A DNA stretch of 64,000 bases from Branchiostoma floridae (GCF_000003815.2 NC_049984.1:15814360-15878359); one strand, 5' to 3'. Positions 11,781 through 23,690 are shown, numbered from the stretch's first letter. A program made the numbers and translations. Notes: generated by a model from the letters alone, not told the origin.

Positions 11781-12834
11781 TGTAACCCCTCTCTCAATCC
11801 CCTTCTGTGCCTGTTAGTGCTTGAGGCTTCAGCAGTCCCACGTGTGACATTTGAGTGACGTGTTTTTCTGACCCCCGGGGCACATCAGTTAGGTAAACGT
11901 GAGTGTGTACCAGTGTCTCTGCAAAGAACCCGAGACATTCCAAGTCTCCTGCCAACTTTTGGAGAAAGTGACGAGACAAGAGGCGAACCATGTCTCTGTT
12001 AGCGAACGACGTGAGTTGAACGCATAAACTTTATCATAGATTCATACAGTACGGCTGAGAATCATTGGTGTGTAAAACGAGTAGCTATAAGCCCAGTGAG
12101 AGTTTCAACTGCATTTTATAAATAGAAACCTTGTCTAGACGATCATAATCGCACATGCATTCAACGTCTTTGTGTGCGTTAGAAACAATTAACCATCATT
12201 CATACAGCTGCTGGCGTCTTTTCACGGCTTTCAACTGGTCAGATTTAAGATTGTAACAAAAAAAGCCTCCAGGCATGATTAAGAGAAAGCTAAGATCGAC
12301 TTGTTGTTGTATTGTGTGAGTCTACCGTTGTTAAGCGATCGGCTGTGTGGCGTTTAATGTCCCCACAGCTCTCTTAGTGTTGCAGAGTTGTTATAGTATG
12401 AGCTATGCCCGCAAACAGAGTAGCCAAACGTGGGTGCAAATGCATAGAAGGTTGGCAAAGCAAATAGGTGACGATTTTTGTGGTGAAAACTTTCTAACTC
12501 AGTGCAGAACAAACAGGTATAAACAAGTTGACCTTGACCCTCTGAAACATTTTGATTCGTTGTAGCGTATATAAGAAGGCCACAAAACAAAGAATACACA
12601 CAAAAAGGATACTTTAAAAGGCACGGTGGTAGGCAAAAATGTAATTTAATAATCCCGTACCTAAGCTGTTTCAGGTTTTAAAAAAGGTAACAGGTAAAGG
12701 TAGATATAGTTCCATAGCCTTTTTGAGGCTGTAGGGGTAGTGGGTTCTTATCTAATGTGTCTCGGATACGGTATTGGAAAATGGAAAACAACCCTCCCCT
12801 TCCATCGTCTTTTACATCCCCAAATTACCGATCT
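11781..12834. other. intergenic, no gene seen
   Basis: Overlapping frames at 12347-12599 on both strands have no domain. No repeat detected by eye. Confidence 0.4.
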
Positions 12835-12978
12835 TGTGCCCGTGAGAACGGAACTTTACACGGCTTTCCTCGCTTCAACCAGGTGTAAAAATGAGTACAT
12901 AAAAAAAGTTAGGTACCCATTTTTACACCTGGCTGAAGTGAGGAAATTCGTGTAAAGTTCCGTTCTCAAGGGCACAGG
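12835..12978. repeat. SINE body fragments in inverted orientation (hairpin)
   Basis: TGTGCCCGTGAGAACGGAAC ... CCAGGTGTAAAAATG on the plus strand (12837-12894) is followed by its reverse complement (12915-12976). Both arms are the GTGCCC...CAGGTGTAAAAATGGGTACC block of the SINE family at 2530 and 3915. The arms are ~60 bases around a ~20-base spacer. Confidence 0.7.
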
Positions 12979-12979
12979 A

Positions 12980-14280
12980 TCAGTAGCATGATAGGAGTTT
13001 GTAATGTAGAAACTGTATCCGCAGAGAATAGTGCAGGTATATATATATAGGTTGTCTAATTGATTTCATTACAATGTGTATTTATCCAGGGAACACATGT
13101 CGCCAATTGGGCGGCTTTCAATTAACCCTGTGGGTAAAGATAAACAAGACAAACTAGTATATGATTGAATAACAAAACATGGACATAAAGTGCCAACTAA
13201 TTTAGGTTGTATTCTAAGCAAATAAAGATAAGACTGCAAAATAATGAAGTGAATGGAAAAAAAAAATTAAATAGATATAAACAAATTCCGTAAACAATGG
13301 GCTTCACACATTCTATGTCTGATGTCTAATATCAATGTGAAATAAATGCTGAAACAATATTGTAATATGAAATATGATCCAGATTTAAACATGTACAATA
13401 TGGTTTTCATTCATATGGAAAGTATTGGAAGTGGGTTTGACCAGCATTATGTATCGAGTGATATCAATAGAAGGAATGCAGAGCTGTATACTCGTATGAT
13501 TGTACGAAAGATGATTTTTTTCACATTCAAAATGTTACGATAGTTGCACTTAAGTAGTTGCACTTAAAAAGGTATGATTAATTTTTTTATTGATTGCAGA
13601 CAACTTGGCAGAGACATGAAAAAAAGCAATCCGTCTTTCAAGAAAATGGGTATTACAGAAGTTGTTTTGGCACACTGAAAAGGTGTCTGTATACATTAGT
13701 CATACTATTTGTCATGCCCTAGCTGCTTCGTATTTCTGATGCATTGAAGAGTCATGGAGACACACTGTGGTACTACTGTTAGGCAGAATCGATCCATCAT
13801 TTGCAAAAAAATATGCAAGTCGCCAATAATATAGGATTTAAGAATGATGAGCCAATTTTCCAGTCTCCAAGCTTCTAAGGTGACGGGGAGTGGGAGGGGG
13901 GCAACGTTTGTTGTTGCCTAACAAAGATGACCTTTCAATGATTATTGTATCAAGCTTTAGTGTCATTCCTAGTTGACTGCATTGGTCAGGCATAAGTAAT
14001 CTGAACGGTATAACATGACTATGCTATACGTGGTCAAATTGCGAGCCAAGTTTCTACTTGGACTTAGTTGTGGTAGTTGCAAACTGGTAAGGCTTGCCCC
14101 CCTCCCCCGTCCAATAGGACATGCCCTTATAAGTGAGTCGAGCCCTGCCGTATTTCAAATGAGGTTTATATCACCCTCTACTTTCAACTCCCCCCGTTAT
14201 ACTTTATTACTTCCTGTAGAACAGGATTCGAACCATTAACTCTGCGATGATCCCGATAGACCTATTTACAACAACAACGC
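12980..14280. other. intergenic, no gene seen
   Basis: AT-rich, without a convincing exon. Short frames at 13346-13543 and 14015-14239 lack domains. Confidence 0.4.
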
Positions 14281-14286
14281 AACCAT

Positions 14287-14427
14287 TATTGAACTAGTTT
14301 AACTGTGTATCAAACACAAAATCTTCAATCTTTGTCGATCAAGAAAATGACTGGTGTTGTTTATTGGAAAATTTGGGTGAGTCCAATTTCTGTGTTGGAT
14401 ATTACAGTTCCGAACTAGTTAAATAAT
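14287..14427. repeat. weak inverted repeat, possible MITE
   Basis: GAACTAGTTTAACTGTG with AAACACAAAATC on the left faces CCGAACTAGTTAAATA and TCTGTGTTGGATATTACAG on the right as a diverged inverted repeat. Part of it (GTGAGTCCAATTTCTGTGTTG) resembles 30006-30030, so the sequence is dispersed. Confidence 0.35.
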
Positions 14428-14959
14428 GACTTCTAACAAGAAGAGCGATGAACTATCAAGTTAACAACACAACCGGAACACTCGAGATGAATCACTAAGA
14501 AACTCTAAATGGTCAATCATGTTTGCCTGTCTACTCACGAGGTGCCTGGGGCGAACACATGTGTGTTGAGAAGGATAATTGATCTTTTAGTTCAGACAAG
14601 TCAGACGGAAACGTAACGAGTTGGCACCACCTGAAACCTCCCGTGGGCAAAATCTCGGAACGAGTTTGATCAAGTTTGGAAGACGCAGTGTGGGATTGAC
14701 AAATGGTGCTATCTAATGAGGAAACTTTGTACTACAGCAGTCAAAGAAACGTTCCAACTCAGCTTGTTATGCCGGTTTTCTGGATAAGGGTTCAAGGCTG
14801 CTGTCAATCGATCGGTAAAATCCAACTTGAAGTGTGAAGGGAATGCGTCCCTAAAGAGGAAATTCTGGTCTATTAGCGTGTAGATGTGGCAAAGTTGGCA
14901 CCGAATGTCTACCTCCGTAATGGTGAATCGTTGACGCAGTGGAGCAATTTCCGTCACAG

Positions 14960-16350
14960 AGTGGTGTCATCAGAGTGCTATAGAGCATTCCTGTCTTAAC
15001 TCTTCACTCCTGCAGTAGACGCGCGTATATGACCTTTACAAGCTGTTTAAGTGGCAATACGAAGGAAAGCTACCATCGTTATGTACCGTACAGGAGTTGT
15101 GAGGGTCGGCCCCTTTGCATATATCTATTGAGAGGTGCAACACACAAGAGAAACCCACGAACAGTTAATGAGGATTTGTTTCACATTCGTGGACTTAGAT
15201 GCTGACAAACGGAATAGAGTTAAACAAAACACAGGTCCGTACGAAAACCTCCGAGGCAGAGTAAATAGAAATTGAAACTGAAGTGGTACGTTCACTGTCA
15301 AGGTCATTGGGCATAGTCAAAACTTATTATTTCTAAAGCTAACCGTTCAGAGTAGTGCTATGGAGCATTCCTGTTTTGGCTCTTGAATAACCCCTGCAGT
15401 AGAAGCTTGCGGTTGACCTTTTCGAGCTGTGTAAGTGGCAATGCGAAGGGAAGGTTCCATCGTTATGTACCGTCAGGAGTTGTGAGGGTCGGCCCCTTTG
15501 CATATATCTATTGACAGGTGCAACACACAAGAGAATCCAACGAACAGTTAATGAGGATTTGTGTCACATTCGTGGACTTAGATGCTGACAAAAGGAATAG
15601 AGTTCTACAATACACAAGTCCGTACGAAAACCTCCGAGGCACAGTATAGAAAAGTAAAGTCAGGAGTTGTGAGGGTCGGTCCTTTGCATACATCTATTGA
15701 GACGTGCAACACACAGGAGAATCCCACAAACAGTTAATGATGATTTGTGGCGCATTCCGAACGATACAGAGTCAAACATACCATCGGTCTGTACGAAAAC
15801 TTCAAAGGCACAGTAAAGTAAAGCAAAAACTGAAGTGGCATGTGCACTGTCATGGCCATCGGAATTAGCCAAAACTAATTATTCATAAGGGTAACCGTCC
15901 AGAGTGCCATGGAGCATTCCTGCTTTGACCCTTAGGTAACCCCTGTATTATAGACGCTTGCCTTTCCAAGATGTGTAAGTGGCAATGCGAAGGGAAGTTT
16001 CCATCGTTCTGTACCGTCATGGGTTGTCAGGGTCGGTCCCTTAGCACATATCTATTGAGAGGTGCAGCACACAGGAGAATCCCGCGAACAGTTAATGATG
16101 ATTTGTGTCACATTCGTGGACTTAGATGCTGAAGAACGGAATAGAGTGAAACAAAACACAGGTCCGTACGAAAACATCCGAGGCATAGTAAAGAAAAGTA
16201 AAAAACTGAAGTGGTACGTTCACTGTCAAGGTCATCGGGATTAGTCAAAACTTGTTATTTATTCGGGTAACCGTTCAGAGTGCTATGGAGGATTCTTGCT
16301 TTGACTCTTAGATAAACCATGTAGTAGACGCTTGCGGTTTGCCTTTCGAG
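14960..16350. repeat. tandem array, ~370-base unit, about four copies
   Basis: GCTATGGAGCATTCCTG-type blocks occur near 14978, 15357, 15907 and 16280. ATATCTATTGAGAGGTGCA-type blocks occur near 15120, 15502, 15687 and 16048. The shared CACATTCGTGGACTTAGATG block marks three copies. Spacings differ because the third copy has an internal partial duplication. Minus-strand frames of 60-70 codons with shared peptides follow from the repetition; no domain recognised. Confidence 0.65.
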
Positions 16351-16943
16351 CTGTTTAAATGGCGCTCTCTCTGCAACCTTAAATTTGACATATATACATA
16401 CACCAAACCATGACACTGCCTCCACCAAGCGCTACGCGCTGTTACGCTCTATCCGTGCGTCAGCGTGACATTCTCCATGCCACCCCCGTACCTTGATTCG
16501 GTCATCCAACTGCCGAAAGGGCACATATACTCTACTCAAATGTAAAAGATAATCTTGGATGTTCTGTATACCAAAGATTACGTGAAAAAAGGATAGATTG
16601 AATCATTGACACCCGCATCCATACCAGCAGGATGATACAGAGTTGAACACAAGAAGGAAAATTTGGCACTTTTTTTCGCGACCCACTCACGTAAGCAGCC
16701 CTGGTGCTCGTTCCACGAATTTCTAATCATAAGGAGTTTGACACCATATAAAAGGAAATCACACACGCTCTCTATTGATATATAATATGATGAAATTGAT
16801 GCAGAAACAACCGAAATATGATCAGCCAAAGTTGATATTCTTGATATACTCTTTTTGGGCCGAGTTTAGATAGATATTGATGAGTCTATATGGATTCTAC
16901 TGTCAGAAACTTGTCACATATAACCGGTCATGGCCTCTTAACC

Positions 16944-17058
16944 TCATATTGAAGATTTTCCGCTGTCTTGCAACACCAAAAATAGCTTACCTCGAATTTT
17001 CAGTCGCACTTCCGTCGACATTTTTGATGTTGTAAGACAGTGGAAAATTTTCAATATG
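16944..17058. mobile_element. hairpin MITE-like element
   Basis: CATATTGAAGATTTTCCGCT at the left and CAGTGGAAAATTTTCAATATG at the right are complementary over ~39 bases with a few mismatches, enclosing a ~40-base loop. No coding capacity. Confidence 0.6.
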
Positions 17059-17287
17059 TACTACATCAGCACAGATGAGCTTTCATGCCTCTTAACCTCC
17101 TTCAGACCATGGTTAGGAGTGATTCGAGGTCGTCTGAGGTTGGGATTTAGTCGGCGAGCTCGAGGTTGCGTCCTAACAGTCTTTGAAAGTACTCTTAGAA
17201 AGCTGACTATGAATTTGTCAATAGGAAGTCTGGAAATTAGCATTCTACTTGCATGCAATCAGAGGAGCAAACGGAAGCTAGAATAGA

Positions 17288-17490
17288 ATGGATGAAGTAA
17301 CGTTAGATATCTCACTGAAGCCGCGACACATTGGCGGCGTCGCTGACAGAGCTCTCAGAGAATTCCATCGATTAAAAGCGAATCGTTTAGTGTTTTGTAT
17401 ATTTTGCTGTCTGTTTTTAGTAATACCTGTATACGTTTTGCGTGACATTTTCTCTTTAGAACACAGCGACCCGCGAACGCATCGGGGTCC
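17288..17490 (+). CDS. possible first exon of a type II membrane protein (unproven)
   Basis: The frame from the ATG at 17288 encodes 73 codons. Residues 1-33 are hydrophilic, and residues 34-52 form a hydrophobic segment (LVFCIFCCLFLVIPVYVL) followed by a charged patch, the layout of a signal-anchor protein such as many Golgi enzymes. A donor-like CCA|GTGAGA lies at 17489-17495, exactly where the dispersed repeat shared with 3610-3912 begins. The exon may therefore end there or have been cut by the insertion. No downstream exon was found and no family was recognised. A chance frame is quite possible. Confidence 0.2.
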
Positions 17491-17905
17491 AGTGAGATAC
17501 TTGCTTTAGGCTTAGGTCCCAATCACACCGATGTCCGTCAGGGATGCAATCCCGACCGGGCTCCGTAGCCAGAAATTTGCCCCAGTGGACAGCCGGATAC
17601 ACCGGGGACGTCCCTCAGTGTTTCTTATCGGAAATTCTCGGCGTTGTATATGACACACCAGTATATGTTATCCCTCCATGTGCAATAGTACTTGACTGTA
17701 CAAACACTAGTCTTAGTGGTTGACAAATGTACCATTGTTGTTGTTGTTTTTAATTTAAAAAAAAAAGATAGCTCAGAAAAAAAAAAGTCTCGGCGTTGAT
17801 TTGTTACCGGGTCCGACTTAAAGTCAACCCAGGCGCCGGCAGGGTCCCAAAATACCCCGCGAGTTGTGAGGTGTCCCACGGGCCGGGGCCACGTACGGGT
17901 CACCC
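17490..17905 (+). repeat. dispersed repeat, second copy at 3610-3912
   Basis: Blocks AGGCTTAGGTCCCAAT, GTCCGTCAGGGATGCAAT, CCGGGCTCCGTAGCCA and TTGTTACCGGGTCCGACTT are shared in order with the minus strand at 3610-3912. An internal A-rich/GTT-repeat segment (17735-17790) splits this copy. The 156-codon frame at 17796-18266 starts inside the repeat and has no domain, so it is not called as a gene. Confidence 0.55.
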
Positions 17906-18539
17906 TCGAAAGTGCACGAACAAGAAACAAACCGTTAACTGTCCGGCAGGGCCCCTGTTTCAAATCGGAACCTTATCCCTGATGTTGTTATGCCTATACA
18001 CAGCACAAAAACAACTTTTTAAGCAAAGTTTCAGAGATACGTATAAAGCCCTTAAAGGCGGAGAAATATTTCAGCAGATTTTAAAATCTATCAAAGGCAT
18101 CGGAAACATACATTTGGCATTTACGGAAGATTTCAGCGTTTGTAAATCTAACTTAATCTGTTGTGTTTCTTTACGTGAATTTTACATGTATTTTAGTATG
18201 CCGAAACGACAACTTAAATGTCTCAAAAATATTTTCTGTCAAAACGGACAAATACCGTTTCTCTAGATCTGTTACAAAATACATGTTAACCGGCTAAGTC
18301 AAATGTAATAAGCCTATTTGTCTGGTGTTAGATAAAACATTGCGTCATCTGTTTTGTAACAGTGGCAAGATTTACAGTCAAAACTGAAAATTATTGCGCT
18401 TTCTGGTACAAAACGTTATGTTTATACCTCAGCAAATACAAATACAATACAATACAAAGTCAAATACAATAATCTTCTGTGTTTTTTAGCTATTCCGAAA
18501 ACATTTGACGTATTCAAACTTTCTGTGCGCAAGGTTTAA

Positions 18540-20420
18540 TTCGAACAGGGGAGAACCTCTCACGGTTAGCTTATATGCGCTATTTTACGTTATATGAAAT
18601 GTTGCGTATACCATGGTCAATATTGACCGAAGGATGCCATAAATATAATTTATTTCGAACCGTCATTTACGCAAAGATGGGAAGACCTCCCCCGTTAATA
18701 TATTTGCCAAGACGTATATGAAATGTTGCGTATTTCATTTGAACATACGACATGTTTATTCTTTGAATCCGCGCAGTTTAAGCGAACTAGGGGAGACCTC
18801 CCCCGCTCAGCGTATATGTTGCCAAAACGTATATGAAATGTTGCGTATTTGTTTTGAATATACGACATGTTTAATCTTTGAATCCGCGCAGTTTAAGCGA
18901 ACTTCGGGAGACCACCCCCGTTTAGCTTAAATGTTGTCAAGACGTATATGAAATGTTGTGTATTTCTAAAACATACAACAAGTTTAATCTTTGAATCCGC
19001 GCAGTTTAAGCGAACTAGGGGAGACCTCCCCCGTTTAGCTTAAATGTTGTCAAGACGTATATGAAATGTTGCGTATTTCTGTAAAACATACAACAAGTTT
19101 AATCTTTGAATCCGCGCAGTTTAAGCGAACTAGGGGAGACCTCCCCCGTTTAGCGTATATGCTGCCAAAATGTATATGAAATGTTGCGTATTTCTGTTGA
19201 ACATACGACATGTTTAATCTTTGAATCCGCGCAGTTTAAGCGAACTAGGGGAGACCTCCCCCGTTTAGCTTATATCACGGTTGCCAAAACGTATATGAAA
19301 TGTTGCGTATTTCTGTTGAACATACGACATGTTTAATCTTTGAATCCGTGCAGTTTAAGCGAACTAGGGGAGACCTCCCCCGTTTAGCTTATAAGCTGCC
19401 AAAACGTATATGAAATGTTGCGTATTTCTGTAAAACATACAACAAGTTTAATCTTTGAATCCTCGCAGTTTAAGCGAACTTCGGGAGACCACCCCCGTTT
19501 AGCTTAAATGTTGTCAAGACGTATATGAAATGTTGTCTATTTCTAAAACATACAACAAGTTTAATCTTTGAATCCGCGCAGTTTAAGCGAACTAGGGGAG
19601 ACCTCCCCCGTTTAGCTTAAATGTTGTCAAGACGTATATGAAATGTTGCGTATTTCTGTAAAACATACAACAAGTTTAATCTTTGAATCCGCGCAGTTTA
19701 AGCGAACTAGGGGAGACCTCCCCCGTTTACCTTATATGTTGCCAAGACGTATATGAAATGTTGCGTATTTCTGTTGAACATACGACATGTTTAATCTTTG
19801 AATCCGTGCAGTTTAAGCGAACTAGGGGAGACCTCCCCCGTTTAGCTTATAAGCTGCCAAAACGTATATGAAATGTTGCGTATTTCTGTAAAACATACAA
19901 CAAGTTTAATCTTTGAATCCTCGCAGTTTAAGCGAACTTCGGGAGACCACCCCCGTTTAGCTTAAATGTTGTCAAGACGTATATGAAATGTTGTCTATTT
20001 CTAAAACATACAACAAGTTTAATCTTTGAATCCGCGCAGTTTAAGCGAACTAGGGGAGACCTCCCCCGTTTAGCTTATATCACGGTTGCCAAAACGTATA
20101 TGAAATGTTGCGTATTTCTGTTGAACATACGACATGTTTAATCTTTGAATCGCGCAGTTTAAGCGAACTAGGGGAGACCTCCCCCGTTTACCTTATATGT
20201 TGCCAAGACGTATATGAAATGTTGCGTATTTCTGTTGAACATACGACATGTTTAATCTTTGAATCTGCGTAGCTTAAGCAAACTTGGGGGCACTACCCCC
20301 GTTTTATCTATTAGCTAATACCGTCTCAAAGCTTTTATGAAACGTTGCCTTTTTCTGCTGAACATACGGCATGTTTGAAGCGCAGTTTCTGCGAACAGGA
20401 GGAGACCCTTTCCTTTTTAT
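18540..20420 (+). repeat. ~115-base satellite, about 15 units
   Basis: The block AATCTTTGAATCCGCGCAGT recurs at ~18758 and then 18873, 18985, 19101, 19215, 19334, 19450, 19563, 19678, 19793, 19909, 20021, 20140 and 20254, with spacings of 112-119 bases. Each unit also has CTAGGGGAGACCTCCCCCG, a 6-base stem with a 2-base loop (GGGGAG-AC-CTCCCC), and ACGTATATGAAATGTTGCGT. Variant types alternate, and the stretch from 19334 recurs nearly exactly from 19793, a ~459-base higher-order unit. The edges are diverged. Short frames inside are not genes. Confidence 0.92.
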
Positions 20421-20717
20421 TTTATACCGCATATATGTTCTGAAATTCCAGGGTCTACATCAGGGTGAGGCCGCCTGTTTTCTTTGTGGCAAGTTGACAC
20501 TCGAGCTAAGAGACGGTAGAAATCCCGACTACTGCTATGAATATCTCCGCGACTCAACCTCTGCTTGAAGAATAAGGATGTAGTAGGTATATAGCGTTTT
20601 GTGCAGAGAGTTGTGTTTTCTCTATAAAACGGCAAGCAGTTCTTACTACAGGTAAATGTACGAAATATGTTTATTTCTTTATCTACAATCAAGCGTCGAG
20701 AAAGAACAGTTTGTGCA

Positions 20718-20835
20718 CACAGCACCCCCACCTAACTCCTTCTGCTTTTCCCCCTACCCGTTCACCTTTTCCCCCGGACTTCTCCTTAACCCCCGCTGTA
20801 CTTCATCTGTGCCCCCGTCATTCCTCTTTACCCCC
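20718..20835 (+). repeat. left arm of an inverted repeat, C-rich
   Basis: A pyrimidine-rich segment in which CCCCC runs recur about every 20 bases (TTTTCCCCC, CTTAACCCCC, TGTGCCCCC, CTTTACCCCC). It is the reverse complement of 21719-21836 with almost no mismatch. It runs straight into the assembly gap. Confidence 0.85.
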
Positions 20836-20935
20836 NNNNNNNNNNNNNNNNNNNNNNNNNNNNNNNNNNNNNNNNNNNNNNNNNNNNNNNNNNNNNNNNN
20901 NNNNNNNNNNNNNNNNNNNNNNNNNNNNNNNNNNN
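20836..20935. other. assembly gap, 100 N
   Basis: Exactly 100 undetermined bases, the conventional size for a gap of unknown length. It lies inside the inverted repeat whose other arm is at 21719-21836. Frames spanning it are meaningless. Confidence 0.98.
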
Positions 20936-21718
20936 GTGCGTCTGTATTTGTGTTTGTGAACAGTATAACTCAAGGAAGGGTGGCTGGATCTTTGGCATGC
21001 AGAACGTGTGGGAACAGTCGAAATGCAGCAGGGCGTACAATACATGCGAGTAACAAGAAATGTATGAAGAGAGCCCATGATATCTTGGTACTAAGGGACT
21101 GTAAATGGACACATAGCGAGTTTGTAAAAAAAATAAAGGGTATACATTTGTATTTGAAATGTACTCTTTCTTTACTAAGCATACCGAGAAGTCACAGTGA
21201 GATAAAAAAAATAGTTGGGTCCCACTATGCTGGTCGGGCTGAGACGCAGTGCATATTCACGGGCGCGACCTTGCTCCTCGGATCGACACGGGGACTTTTA
21301 CCTGCGTTGTTTCCAACCTGGATCGGTGTGTCCCTCTTGAAACAGAACAGCCTATTAGTCCTGGGCTCCTGGGTAACCATATCGGTGCCGAAGTTAGCGA
21401 GTCGCCCGATCGTCATAGCACAGCGTGCCGGCCTCAAGCGCTCCACCACCCAGCCTCCAGGAAGTACATGTAGTAGTGGAGCGCCACAAACGACGCGCTG
21501 CTGACGGCACATGGCTTTTCAGTTCAGAATGGGAAGGAGTTGTGAAACGCCACTTGGCAGAAAGGTGGTCCTGAATGTGTACTAGAGCATAGGCTATTTC
21601 ATGTTCCGTGGCGCAACGGTTATTGTTACTTTCCGAACGATTTTCGTGTCGACTACGTGAAATTCGGGTTGACGGCGGCCATTGGGGGTAAAGCAGAAGG
21701 GCGGGGGAAAAGCAGAAT
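20936..21718. other. spacer between inverted arms, no gene seen
   Basis: Sequence between the gap and the right arm. Overlapping frames at 21225-21512 on both strands have no domain. The right arm continues inward with further GGGGG-periodic sequence (21685-21718), which the left arm would be expected to match inside the gap. Confidence 0.4.
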
Positions 21719-21836
21719 TACACCGGGGGTAAAGAGGAATGACGGGGGCACAGATGAAGTACAGCGGGGGTTAAGGAGAAGTCCGGGGGAAAAGGTGAAC
21801 GGGTAGGGGGAAAAGCAGAAGGAGTTAGGTTGGGGT
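21719..21836 (-). repeat. right arm of the inverted repeat
   Basis: Reverse complement of 20718-20835, with GGGGG runs about every 20 bases. Confidence 0.85.
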
Positions 21837-21839
21837 GCA

Positions 21840-22680
21840 CAGGCGGTGTCTTCTCGTGTTGCTCGTGTTTGTTTGGGTTAATTATGGTGATTTGCGTGGG
21901 CAGGCAAGATGTAAATTTATTCAGCGTTATTTCGTACTCGCCATGGGGCGCACACCTCCGTCCGTCCAAGGAGGTTGAACTTAGGTCCGTCTGTGGCACA
22001 GCTGTGTCATGTGATAGGATGTATCCAATGGCAGAAAAGAGTGGGGGGTTCAAATCTACGGGGCATACGTACGACAAGGAGCGGTTATTTTCCAGGCGTT
22101 CATTTTTGAAGAGAAGTATTGAAGAAAGTTTGGGCCTGTTCTAGCCTTCAAGTTGTGGCCGCGACACCGCTTTTACCGCCTAGGACCCCCGGTGACGGAA
22201 TTTGACTCAAAGATACGAGGTGGCTATCATTCTGTACAAGCTGTTGTTGTTGGAAATCGACACAGAATGGAAATCACGGCCCTTGTACCATCCGGATTAA
22301 TAGAAGCCGACACTGCAAGCTGAACATGTTTCGCGTTCACAGAATCCAGGACCATCCAACAGCACGAGTCATATCGGCCACTACTCTAGATCTTACCGGA
22401 TTCTTATTCCTGCGGTGACCAGATGGAACTGTACATGTGTGCTCTTTTTAACTTACGCCGAGACGCTTCACCCGACACTGGAAATGGGACTGTGGACTGC
22501 TGCACGGAATTGCGCAACCGTTGTGATTGTTTCAACTGCCGACTACATCAGAATGAAAGGCCACAAATACCTAGTAGGCTGTAGGTTCTTTTTACTTTTT
22601 CCATGTAATATTTTCTCGTAATTCAATAAAATTTCAAAGTTTCATCCATTGTATTTTCTTGCTTTGAAATGTGCTAATGA
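21840..22680. other. intergenic, possible 3' end signal only
   Basis: Frames at 21830-22144 and 22415-22621 (+) have no recognised domain. An AATAAA at 22624-22629 follows the second by a few bases and could be a polyadenylation signal, but no upstream exon supports a transcript. Confidence 0.3.
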
Positions 22681-23530
22681 TTATTCTCCTAAAATGGCAC
22701 TTATCCACACGTTATAATCAACTTAATGCACACGTATATGAGATGTACAGAGGGAACTTTAAACATGTCTTAAGGGTGTTTTAGTACGTATTTATGACAA
22801 CTTTAAGCTGCTAAAAAGAAAAATATAGACACATTAAATCCTCTTAATTCACACGTATATGAGACGTAAATAGGCTTTAGATCAAATAGACGTGGAGTTT
22901 AAACATGTCTTAAGGGCGTTTTAATAGATATTTATGGCGAATTTAAGCTACTGAAAAGGCACCTAAACACGTTATAATCCTCTTAATGCACACGTATATG
23001 AGACGTAAATAGGCTTTAGATCAAATAAACGTGAAGTTTAAACATGTCTTAAGGGCGTTTTAATAAGTATTTATGGCAAATTTAAGCTGCTGAAAAGGCA
23101 CCTAAACACACGTTATAATATCCACTTAATGCACACGTATATGAGACGTAAATAGGCTTTAGATCAAGTATACGTGAAGTTTAAACATGTCTTAAGGGCA
23201 TTTTAATAGATATCTATGGCAACTTTAAACTGCTGAAAAGGCACCTAAACACACGTTATAATCCTCTTAATGCACACGTATATGAGACGTAAAGAGGCTT
23301 TAGATAAAATAAACGTGAAGTTTAAACATGTCTTAAGGGCGTTTTAATAAGTATTTATGGCAACTTTAAGCTGCTGAAAAGGCACTAAAACACACGTTAT
23401 AATCCACTTAATGCAATTGTATATGAGACGTAAAGAGGCTTTAGGTCAAATAAACGTGAACTTTAAACAAGTTTTAAGGGGGTTTTAAAAATCATTTACG
23501 ACATCTTTAAGCTGCTGAAAGACAACAGGA
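22680..23530 (+). repeat. ~140-base satellite, six units
   Basis: The block GCACACGTATATGAGACGT (with variants) recurs near 22729, 22849, 22989, 23132, 23273 and 23413. Each unit carries TTTAAACATGTCTTAAGGG, CTTTAAGCTGCTGAAAAGGC and CACACGTTATAATCC. Units 3-5 are the most alike. The ACGTATATGA core is also present in every unit of the satellite at 18540-20420. Confidence 0.9.
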
Positions 23531-23690
23531 AAACCGGAAAATAAGGACTAACACGGACCTACAGAAAGACCACTTAAAGGCAATATTTACGTACTCGTAT
23601 AAGTGGTGTATAGAGCCGTAAAGGAGGAAAATACGTCAACATTACGCATGGTTTCAGCATCCTTAAATACCGTTTTTCGTGCCGTGATAG

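Noticed and set aside
17796-18266. 156-codon plus-strand frame
   Set aside because: Begins inside a dispersed repeat; no domain, no splice support, composition like noncoding DNA.
18540-20420. CRISPR-like or terminator-like array because of the GGGGAG-AC-CTCCCC stem
   Set aside because: The whole 115-base unit is repeated, spacers are not unique, and the context is eukaryotic satellite DNA.
20656-21504. 282-codon frame spanning the N gap
   Set aside because: A third of it is undetermined or repeat arm; the gap size is arbitrary, so the frame has no meaning.
22680-23530. CRISPR-like regular array
   Set aside because: Units of ~140 bases are contiguous tandem copies without short repeats and unique spacers; the genome is eukaryotic.
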